64,000 nucleotides of DNA from Cohnella sp. OV330 (GTDB taxonomy: Bacteria; Bacillota; Bacilli; Paenibacillales; Paenibacillaceae): NCBI RefSeq assembly GCF_900112065.1, contig NZ_FOKE01000013.1, forward strand, positions 62,001 to 126,000, given 5' to 3'. The notes under the pieces were generated by a model. That model did no database searches. It was not told where the DNA came from and saw nothing but the letters and a program-made list of their open reading frames with translations. Below are positions 1-6,314 of the stretch, in pieces; positions within the stretch are counted from its first letter, which is position 1, and each line of letters starts with the position of its first letter. The position numbers and the translations under genes are program-made.

Positions 1-855
1 ATCTACAAAGCGTCGAATCTCGAGGTATTCGCCCTTCAAGGGCTGGACCTGGCGGTCGAAAGCGGAGAGCTGATGGCGATCATCGGCAACAGCGGCAGCG
101 GCAAGTCCACCCTTCTCAATATGCTGGGCGGGCTGGATCGCCCCACGGCAGGCTCGCTCACGGTCGACGGAAAAGACATGCTAAAAATGAAAGAGTCGGA
201 GCTCGTCCGTTATAAACGCGAAAGCGTAGGGTTCGTCTGGCAGAACAACGCCCGCAACCTCATCCCGTATCTGACGGCGCTGGAAAACGTAGAGCTCCCG
301 ATCCTGCTGTCCGGCCGGCGCAAGCGGCTGCGCGCGCTGGAGCTGCTGGAGGCGGTCGGGCTCGGCCACCGGGCGCATAACAAGCTGCATCAGCTGTCCG
401 GCGGCGAGCAGCAGCGCGTCGCCATCGCCATCGCGCTCGCCAACCAGCCCCGATTGCTGCTGGCCGACGAGCCGACCGGATCGGTCGACTCCCGCATGGC
501 CGAGCAGATCCTCGATCTGTTCCGCGACCTCAACCGGCAGCTGAACCTGACCATCGTCATCGTCACGCACGACCCGCTGCTCGCGAAGAAGGTCGACCGC
601 GTCGTCGCGATCCGGGACGGCAAGATCAGCTCGGAGATGCTGCGGCGCAAGTCGTACGACGAGGAACTGAGAGAGCTCGAGGCAGGCCACGCGCAGGAAG
701 AGTCGCATGTCGAGTACGCGATCCTGGACAAGGCGGGACGGCTGCAGGTGCCCTCGGACTATCTGCAGGCGATCGGCATTAAAGACACCAATAAGGTTAA
801 GCTGGAGCTTAGCGACGGGCAAATCATTTTAACCCCGCCGGAGAAGGGCGCCTGA
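1..855 (+). CDS. ABC transporter ATP-binding protein with AbrB-like C-terminal tail (5' partial)
   Basis: The frame is open from the first base, so the true start lies upstream; 284 residues are visible. An ABC ATPase of the MacB/LolD type occupies about residues 1-215: Walker A GNSGSGKST (29-37), signature LSGGEQQR, Walker B LLLADEPTGS and an H-loop in VIVTHD. Such proteins power export or lipoprotein-type extrusion with a FtsX/MacB-like permease, which would lie outside the window. After a short linker, about residues 239-282 look like an AbrB/SpoVT-type swapped-hairpin domain (LDKAGRLQVPSDYLQAIGI, then an acidic beta strand). That is an odd partner for a transport ATPase. A strong hairpin follows the stop. 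The ATPase call is secure; the tail is assigned by pattern only. Confidence 0.93.
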   Translation: MYKASNLEVFALQGLDLAVESGELMAIIGNSGSGKSTLLNMLGGLDRPTAGSLTVDGKDMLKMKESELVRYKRESVGFVWQNNARNLIPYLTALENVELPILLSGRRKRLRALELLEAVGLGHRAHNKLHQLSGGEQQRVAIAIALANQPRLLLADEPTGSVDSRMAEQILDLFRDLNRQLNLTIVIVTHDPLLAKKVDRVVAIRDGKISSEMLRRKSYDEELRELEAGHAQEESHVEYAILDKAGRLQVPSDYLQAIGIKDTNKVKLELSDGQIILTPPEKGA

Positions 856-870
856 TCGATGTTCATGACA

Positions 871-920
871 AGCGGAGCGGCCTCGCCCAGTCAAAGACTG
901 GCGGGACCGCTCCGTTTATT
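871..920. terminator. Bidirectional intrinsic terminator between convergent genes
   Basis: GGAGCGG and CCGCTCC arms enclose an inner CCAGTC/GACTGG stem, followed by a T-rich stretch on the plus strand. It sits between the stop codons of the ABC ATPase and the EamA transporter and can serve both. Confidence 0.75.
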
Positions 921-924
921 GATT

Positions 925-1827
925 TTATGTTTTTGCAGCCGGCAGTGCGGGGGATGCCTGCTTCTTTTTCCCCGCTAAGTACACGCCGCAAAGAATAACG
1001 ATCAGCCCCGCGAGCGTATTCCAGCCGACGTGCTCGCCGAGCAGCGTATACGCCCAGACCAGCGCCGTGCAGGGCACGAGGTAAGTGACCATCGTGGCGA
1101 ATTCGGCGCTCGCCGCCAGAATGATGTAGTAGAACAGGATATAGCCGACGCCCGAGCCGAAGACGCCGAGTCCCAGCAGCATCAGCAGGTTCGTGCCGTC
1201 CGCGAGCGGCTCGATCGGGAAAGGCTCGGCGACGAGCGCCATGACGCCGCTCGCGACCGTGCTGCATAACAGCGTGCCGAAGGTCAGCTGGTACATAGAA
1301 TAGCCGGTCAGCACACGTTTGGACAGCTGCGAGCCCAGCCCGTAGCACAGCGCGGCGGCCATCATGAGCAGCAGGCCGGTTGCGTCGATCGACGAGACGG
1401 CGGACGGCGTGATGCCGAGCAGCAGCGCAACGCCCGCGAAGGCGATCGCGATGCCCAGCCACTGGTAACGGTTCGAGGACGCGCGAAACGCAGCCACGCC
1501 GATCATGATCGTCCAGAGCGGCGTCGTCGCGTTCAGGATCGAAGCGACGCTGCTGTCGAGCCGCGTCTCGCTGCGCGCGATGAGGAACCAGGGCAGGGCG
1601 GTGTTCACGATCGCGACGAAGGCCATCGCGGGCCAACGGATGCCGCGGAGTCCGAACGGCTTGCGCATTGCGAGCATGATCGCCGTCACCGCGACAAGAC
1701 CGAATGCCGACCGCAGGAAGGAGACGCCCCACGCTCCGAAGTCGTCCACCACCATTTTAATAAAGTAGAACGAGCCGCCCCAAATGAGACTGAGTACGAT
1801 AAGCGCGACATAGACGATCTTGGGCAT
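925..1827 (-). CDS. EamA/DMT-family transporter
   Basis: A 300-residue membrane protein with about ten hydrophobic segments in two homologous EamA halves, beginning with an N-terminal LIWGGSFYFIK motif typical of the drug/metabolite transporter superfamily. Members export amino acids, purines or other small metabolites; the substrate cannot be read from sequence. The start is preceded by GGAGGT about 11 bases upstream, and that ribosome site overlaps the stop codon of the upstream metallo-hydrolase gene. The two genes are therefore translationally close and probably co-transcribed. Confidence 0.92.
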   Translation of the reverse strand: MPKIVYVALIVLSLIWGGSFYFIKMVVDDFGAWGVSFLRSAFGLVAVTAIMLAMRKPFGLRGIRWPAMAFVAIVNTALPWFLIARSETRLDSSVASILNATTPLWTIMIGVAAFRASSNRYQWLGIAIAFAGVALLLGITPSAVSSIDATGLLLMMAAALCYGLGSQLSKRVLTGYSMYQLTFGTLLCSTVASGVMALVAEPFPIEPLADGTNLLMLLGLGVFGSGVGYILFYYIILAASAEFATMVTYLVPCTALVWAYTLLGEHVGWNTLAGLIVILCGVYLAGKKKQASPALPAAKT

Positions 1828-1836
1828 AAGGCCGGT

Positions 1837-2946
1837 TTACCTCCACCATTCCGCAGTCGCCCCGGTCTTCGTGCCGTCGATCTCGACGGTCTCCCCGATG
1901 CGCGGCGAGATGATCCGCACGCCTTTGCGGGCCGCTTCGGCGGACGCCCTGCGGATCGGATCGTTCCAGTCGTGCAGCGCCAGCGTGAACGCGCCCCAGT
2001 GAATCGGCAGCAGCGTTCCTCCATTTACGTCGATATGGGCCTGGACGGTTTCCTCCGGCGACATATGAATGGCCGCCCAGCGCGGGTCGTACTGTCCGCA
2101 TTCCATGAGCGCGAGATCGAACGGACCGAATCGCTCGCCGATCTCCGCGAAGTGCGGACCGTAGCCGCTGTCGCCGCTGAAATACACCTTTTGCCCCCCG
2201 CCTTCGATCGCCCAGGAGCACCACAGGGTCGCGTCCCGCCCGGTCAGCCCTCTGCCCGAGAAATGCCGGGCCGGCAAGCACGACAGCCGCAGCCCTTCCC
2301 ATTCGAACGTCTCGTGCCAGTCATGCTCCTCGATGCGGCTCTCGTCGACGCCCCACCTGCGTAAATGCGCGCCTACGCCTAGCGGCACGAAGAAGCGGCC
2401 GACCTTGGCATGCAGCCGGCGTATGGTGCCGTAGTCGAGGTGGTCATAGTGGTCGTGCGAAAAGACGACCGCGTCGATCGGCGGCAGCTCCTCGATCTCG
2501 AAGGGCATCGTATCGGCGTAGCGCTTGCCGCCGAAGCGGGGGAACGGCGAAGGGGCGTGGCCCAGCATCGGATCAAGGAGAATCGTGCGGCCGCCGATCT
2601 CGAGCAGCGACGCGGAATGCCCGAACCAGGTGACGCGGAGCGGCCCGGGACGGCCGATCGCGGCCGTATCGAGCTTCACGACGGGGAGACGGCCGGGCGC
2701 GGGCCGCGCGTCCGGCCGCCCCTTCGCGAAGTCGCGCAGCATGGACAGCTTGTCCGCCGTCGAAGTCGCCATCGAAGTCGGCAGCGGGTAGCGGAACTTG
2801 CCGTCTCTGAATTGCGGAGAATTGTGAAGGCGATGTCCGCGATCCCGGTAAGCCTGCGCGCCGAAGACCGGATCCAAGGCGAGCACGGCGTAGACGGCCG
2901 CTGCCAGCAGCAGTACGACGGCGAGCAGGACGATGAGCGTTATCAT
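1837..2946 (-). CDS. Membrane-anchored MBL-fold metallo-hydrolase (NAPE-PLD/UlaG-like)
   Basis: A 369-residue protein with an N-terminal hydrophobic segment (about residues 2-25), so it is probably tethered to the membrane with the enzyme outside. The metallo-beta-lactamase motif SHDHYDHLD is intact, followed by PARHFSGRG, a GDSGYG stretch and a C-terminal PIHWGAF histidine. This arrangement resembles the N-acyl-phosphatidylethanolamine phospholipase D-like and UlaG-like hydrolases. The start at 2946 was chosen because it has AGAAGG upstream and begins exactly at the signal-anchor. The frame stays open for more than 900 bases further upstream, but that stretch is antisense to the aminotransferase gene and is not coding. 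The substrate is unknown. Confidence 0.88.
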   Translation of the reverse strand: MITLIVLLAVVLLLAAAVYAVLALDPVFGAQAYRDRGHRLHNSPQFRDGKFRYPLPTSMATSTADKLSMLRDFAKGRPDARPAPGRLPVVKLDTAAIGRPGPLRVTWFGHSASLLEIGGRTILLDPMLGHAPSPFPRFGGKRYADTMPFEIEELPPIDAVVFSHDHYDHLDYGTIRRLHAKVGRFFVPLGVGAHLRRWGVDESRIEEHDWHETFEWEGLRLSCLPARHFSGRGLTGRDATLWCSWAIEGGGQKVYFSGDSGYGPHFAEIGERFGPFDLALMECGQYDPRWAAIHMSPEETVQAHIDVNGGTLLPIHWGAFTLALHDWNDPIRRASAEAARKGVRIISPRIGETVEIDGTKTGATAEWWR

Positions 2947-3044
2947 ATGAAAATAGACCTTCTCTCTGGCTGTTGGCCGAACGATTGGCCCGAGGGCCGG
3001 TACTCCGATGATATCATCACCGGCCCCCGTCCGCCACGGACCGG

Positions 3045-4403
3045 CTATTCGGCCGCCGCAGGCACGGGCGCCATCCAGCCATGCGCATCCGGCAGCTCGC
3101 CGCGTTGAATCCCCGACAGCGTCTCGTACAGCCGCTTCGACAGCTCGCCGGGCTCCCCGTCGCCGACGGTCAACCGCTCCCCGCGCCAATGCAGGCTTCC
3201 GATCGGGGAGACGACCGCGGCGGTGCCCGTGCCGAACGCCTCGCGCAGCGTGCCGTCCCGCAAGCCCGCCGCCACCTCGCCGATCGCGATCGGACGCTCG
3301 CGGACAGATACCCCCCAGTCCCGGAGCAACCTTATGACCGAATCCCGGGTGACCCCGGCCAAGATGCTGCCGCCGAGCGGCGGCGTGACGACCTCGTCGC
3401 CGAAGCGGAAAAACGCGTTCATGCTCCCTACTTCCTCCACGTATTCTCGTTCGACGCCGTCCAGCCATAGCACCTGGGCGCAGCCCATCCGCGCAGCCGC
3501 CTCCTGCGCCTTGAGCCCCGCCGCATAGTTCCCCGCCGTCTTGGCGTCTCCCACGCCGCCGGCAACCGCGCGCACATGCTCCGTTTCCACGTAGATCGGG
3601 ACCGGACGCACGCCCTCGGCGTAATAAGCCCCCACAGGCGAGCAGATGACGACGAATTGATAGGACCGGGAAGGCGCCACGCCGAGCTGCGTCTCGGTCG
3701 CGACGACGAACGGACGGATATAGAGCGAGGTACCGGGCGCTTCGGGAATCCAATCCGCATCCTGAGCCACCAGCCGCCGTAGCGCGCCCAGCACCCGCTC
3801 TTCGTCCAACGCCGGCACGCACATGCGCGCGCAGGAACGGTTCAGCCGGCGAATATGATCGAGCGGCCTGAACAGTCTCGCCCCGCCGTCCTTCCACTTG
3901 AACGCCTTCATGCCCTCGAACACCGTCTGTCCGTAATGGAGCACCTTCGACGCCGGGTCCAGCAGCAGCGGCCCGTAGGGCACGATCCGCGGCTCGCCCC
4001 AGCCGGTGCCTTCCTCGTAATCCATGAGCAGCATGCGATCGGTAAAATAACGTCCGAAGCCGAGCCCGCCCGGGCCCTCCAGCAGCTCGCGGACCTTGCG
4101 TGCGGCTGGCGAAGGGGCGGGCGGAGGCGAGTCTGCGTTCGCGTTCGCTGCGGGGATGACAGCGGCGTTCGCTGCGGGGGTGACAGCGGCGTTCGCTGCG
4201 GGGGTGACAGCGGCGTTCGCTGCGGGAGTAACGGCGGCGTTCGCGGCAGCGTTGTCCATCGTACTCGCGTCAAACGCCCCGCTTCCACGCTCTCCGTTCC
4301 GCGCCGGCTTCGGCCCCTTGCGCTTTTTTCTGACCGGCGGCCACTGGCTCTGCAGCCCCCGGATTCCGTTCAACGACATGCCGTCCTGCGTTCTCCGTTC
4401 CAT
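3045..4403 (-). CDS. ilvE: Branched-chain amino acid aminotransferase with repetitive N-terminal extension
   Basis: A PLP fold-type IV transaminase converting Val/Leu/Ile to their 2-oxo acids. Family landmarks in order: GFGRYFTDRMLLMDYEEG, HYGQTVFEGMKAFKWKDG, and the PLP lysine in GDAKTAGNYAAGLKAQ, then a C-terminal EAFGTGTAAVVSPIG. The catalytic domain starts near residue 90 of 452. Before it lies a basic stretch (PPVRKKRKGPKP) and then tandem octapeptides of the type AANAAVTP, encoded by a 24-bp DNA repeat. Typical bacterial enzymes are about 360 residues, so this one carries an extra low-complexity head. The ATG at 4403 has AGGAGGG seven bases upstream. The gene is divergent from a LysR gene, with an LTTR-type box between them, so LysR control is likely. 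Confidence 0.93.
   Translation of the reverse strand: MERRTQDGMSLNGIRGLQSQWPPVRKKRKGPKPARNGERGSGAFDASTMDNAAANAAVTPAANAAVTPAANAAVTPAANAAVIPAANANADSPPPAPSPAARKVRELLEGPGGLGFGRYFTDRMLLMDYEEGTGWGEPRIVPYGPLLLDPASKVLHYGQTVFEGMKAFKWKDGGARLFRPLDHIRRLNRSCARMCVPALDEERVLGALRRLVAQDADWIPEAPGTSLYIRPFVVATETQLGVAPSRSYQFVVICSPVGAYYAEGVRPVPIYVETEHVRAVAGGVGDAKTAGNYAAGLKAQEAAARMGCAQVLWLDGVEREYVEEVGSMNAFFRFGDEVVTPPLGGSILAGVTRDSVIRLLRDWGVSVRERPIAIGEVAAGLRDGTLREAFGTGTAAVVSPIGSLHWRGERLTVGDGEPGELSKRLYETLSGIQRGELPDAHGWMAPVPAAAE
4141..4236. repeat. 24-bp tandem repeat inside ilvE, 4 copies
   Basis: Four head-to-tail 24-bp units (starts 4141, 4165, 4189, 4213) plus a partial fifth unit. Copies 2 and 3 are identical and copies 1 and 4 differ by a few bases. 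On the coding strand each unit encodes an Ala/Asn/Val/Thr/Pro octapeptide. Near-identity suggests recent slippage expansion. Confidence 0.95.
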
Positions 4404-4483
4404 CTGCGTTCCCTCCTGCAAAGTGTTGCTTGTAGAATAACGCGAACTGAAATATATTTAAAATATCTGATTTGTACGAATAC

Positions 4484-4500
4484 CATACCTTTAAAGTATG
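4484..4500. promoter_or_regulatory. LysR-type (LTTR) operator box between ilvE and lysR
   Basis: The sequence CATACCTTTAAAGTATG is an inverted repeat with an ATAC-N7-GTAT core and fits the T-N11-A rule for LysR-family sites. It lies 32 bases before the divergent LysR start and about 80 bases from the ilvE start. An AT-rich ATATTTAAAATAT palindrome at about 4453-4466 could be a second half-site or promoter element. Confidence 0.7.
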
Positions 4501-4531
4501 ACGCAGGCAGGTCGAGCGAGGTGCGGGAACG

Positions 4532-5692
4532 ATGGATGTCAGGCAGCTGCGTTACTTTTTGGCGGTGGCCGAGGAAGGCCAGATCACGTCCGCGGCCAAA
4601 AAGCTTCACATGGAGCAGCCGCCGCTAAGCCGGCAGATGCGGCTGATCGAGGAGGAGCTCGGCGTCGCGCTCTTCGACCGCTCGGGCAAGCGGCTGCGGT
4701 TGACGCCTGCCGGCGAGCGTCTGCGCGAGCGCTCGGCCGGACTGCTCCGCCAGCTGGAGGAGACGGTGACCGAGGTGCGTGAGCTTGACGAGGGCGTGAG
4801 CGGGGTACTGTCGGTCGGCGCCGTCGTGTCCTGCACGTCGCTGCTGCCCGGCCCGCTCGGCCGATTCAGGGAGCGGTATCCGAACGTCAGCTTCAAGCTG
4901 AGCGAAGGCGACCACCATCTGCTCGGCGAGCGGTTGGACCGCCGCGAGATCGAGATCGCAGTCGCGCGGCTGCCGTTCGAAGCCCCCGGCGGAGCGGCGC
5001 GCTACGAGGTCCGGCCGCTCCCTTCGGACCCGATCGTCGCGCTGCTGCCGACGGGCGCATGGACAGCTGCGGACGGCGTGGCGCAGGCGCAAGGGGGACC
5101 GGCGCATGACGGACTGCAGCATGGCGATCCGGCGCATGGCGGATCGGGGCTTGACGGACCGGGGCATGGCGGATCGGTGCATGGCGGACCGGCGCATGAC
5201 GGACCGGGGCATGGCGGACCTGGGTATGGCGAACCGGCGCATGACGGATCGGGGCGTGACGGACCGAGGCGTGACGGACCGGGGCATGGCGGACCTGCGA
5301 TCAGCGCCGGCACGGAGCCGCTGTCCCTCGCCGAGCTCGCGGCTTATCCGCTCGTCTCGCTGAAGACGGACCGCACGGTCGTCATGCACGAGACGATCAT
5401 GCGCGCCTTCGCGGACGCGGAGCTCCGCCCCCGGGTCCTGTGCGAATGCGCGAGCGTGGCGATCGCGCTCACGCTGGTCGCCCACGGCTTCGGCGCCGCG
5501 CTGCTGCCGAAGTCCGTCATGTCGACGTTTCCGCTGGCGGGCATCGAATGCCGCGGGATCCGCGACGCCGACCTGCTGTCCGAGGTGGGGCTCGTCTGGC
5601 TCAAGGACCGTTACCTCTCCCGCGCGGCGCGGCGCTTCATCGCCTTGTTCGACGCTTCCGATGGACAAAGCGGCGACGGGGGTCTATCATGA
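4532..5692 (+). CDS. LysR-family transcriptional regulator with Gly/His-rich repeat insertion
   Basis: An N-terminal LysR winged helix-turn-helix (about residues 1-60: MDVRQLRYFLAVAEEGQ, PPLSRQMRLIEEELGVALF) and a periplasmic-binding-like effector domain. The effector domain is interrupted at about residues 188-253 by thirteen pentapeptides of the type GPAHD/GPGHG, rich in Gly, His, Asp and Pro. It resumes at SLAELAAYPLVSLKTDRT. Normal members have about 300 residues; this one has 386. The insertion falls where the two lobes of the effector domain meet and could be a flexible loop or a metal-binding segment; both ideas are inference. It is divergent from ilvE and probably regulates it. The start has GAGGTG upstream. 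Confidence 0.9.
   Translation: MDVRQLRYFLAVAEEGQITSAAKKLHMEQPPLSRQMRLIEEELGVALFDRSGKRLRLTPAGERLRERSAGLLRQLEETVTEVRELDEGVSGVLSVGAVVSCTSLLPGPLGRFRERYPNVSFKLSEGDHHLLGERLDRREIEIAVARLPFEAPGGAARYEVRPLPSDPIVALLPTGAWTAADGVAQAQGGPAHDGLQHGDPAHGGSGLDGPGHGGSVHGGPAHDGPGHGGPGYGEPAHDGSGRDGPRRDGPGHGGPAISAGTEPLSLAELAAYPLVSLKTDRTVVMHETIMRAFADAELRPRVLCECASVAIALTLVAHGFGAALLPKSVMSTFPLAGIECRGIRDADLLSEVGLVWLKDRYLSRAARRFIALFDASDGQSGDGGLS
5096..5290. repeat. 15-bp tandem repeat inside the LysR gene, 13 units
   Basis: Thirteen 15-bp units of the form GGA-CCG-GSG-CAT-GRC, in frame, encode five-residue repeats with His-Asp or His-Gly at positions 4 and 5. The units vary by one to three bases. The repeat opens long reading frames in all phases, which are shadows. 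Confidence 0.95.
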
Positions 5693-5717
5693 GAAGGAAA
5701 TCGAATAGCCGAATGAC

Positions 5718-5892
5718 GGCAAGGCGCCCCGACGCGAAGCGCGGACGGGCTTAATAGGGAAGCCGGTGCGAGTCCGGCGCGGTCCCGCCACTGTAATTGC
5801 GGAGCGAAGCGGCTTGTTGCCACTGTCCGAACGGACGGGAAGGCGCCGCGTCAGCGATGAGGCAAGAGCCAGGAGACCTGCCTTGAACGTCG
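5718..5892 (+). promoter_or_regulatory. Cobalamin (adenosylcobalamin-type) riboswitch
   Basis: Conserved elements of the B12 riboswitch appear in order. There is AATAGGGAA then GGTGCGAGTCC (5765-5775), CCCGCCACTGTAA (5783-5796), CACTGTCC (5821-5828) and a GGGAAG element. A GATGAG stretch then leads into the B12 box GCCAGGAGACCTGCC (5868-5882). A terminator hairpin follows about 90 bases later. The element sits immediately upstream of the transcobalamin-like/ECF operon, so high cobalamin should end transcription early. Outer limits are approximate. Confidence 0.95.
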
Positions 5893-5976
5893 GTTTCTCT
5901 TTCTTCGGGGGCTAAAGGAAGGGAAAGAAAAGGCGCCGCGGCGCGGCTTGAATTCGGCATGGCTTTTCTATGCGTC

Positions 5977-6005
5977 AGCCCTTGTTTGCAGCAGGGGCTT
6001 TTTTC
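5977..6005 (+). terminator. Riboswitch-controlled intrinsic terminator
   Basis: An 8-bp stem, AGCCCTTG paired with CAGGGGCT, a seven-base loop and a run of six T. It lies downstream of the cobalamin aptamer and about 310 bases before the first gene, the expected position for an attenuator. Confidence 0.85.
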
Positions 6006-6064
6006 GTTTTGTCCGCTTATCTGCGGCTGCAGCCGGCCTCTCTCTTGCGCAGCGTCTTCGTGCC

Positions 6065-6258
6065 GCTAACGGACACAGGAGCTCTTATTTTCTTTGTAAG
6101 CCGCGTTTTCGCATCTTTGCGGACCGTGAGTCCGTTATCGCACGATATCGCATCCGTTTACGCCGTCAGGCGCGCCGATAACGGATCTGTAGTCCGCTTA
6201 TGCGTTCTAATCGCCCGTTCCCGGCCATATAGCGGATCTGTAGTCCGGTCGGCCATGC
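6065..6258. repeat. Four-box palindrome array in the B12 operon leader
   Basis: Four boxes of the family GCGGAC-N5-GTCCG appear in the 5' leader between terminator and gene. Their CGGAY cores begin at 6070, 6120, 6182 and 6233, giving spacings of 50, 62 and 51 bp. The first two boxes are followed by TTAT, and the last two are preceded by ATAA or ATATA, so the array is an inverted dyad. No gene was found in this leader. The same layout recurs elsewhere in the window. Confidence 0.75.
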
Positions 6259-6314
6259 CGCCTGCCGCTATCTCCCCGTGCTTCAGCTATTCTATTGGAA
6301 ACGAGGTCAGACCC

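Noticed and set aside
2947..3897. Long upstream extension of the metallo-hydrolase reading frame
   Set aside because: It lies within the aminotransferase gene in another frame and is Arg/Gly-rich shadow sequence; the signal-anchor and ribosome site fix the start at 2946.
5106..5363. Frame with Met-Ala-Asp-Arg repeats inside the LysR gene
   Set aside because: The 15-bp repeat opens every frame; only the LysR frame joins known domains on both sides.
5970..6314. In-frame extension of the S-layer protein gene upstream of 6315
   Set aside because: It begins inside the riboswitch terminator, runs through the palindrome array, and lacks a ribosome site; the signal peptide starts at 6315.
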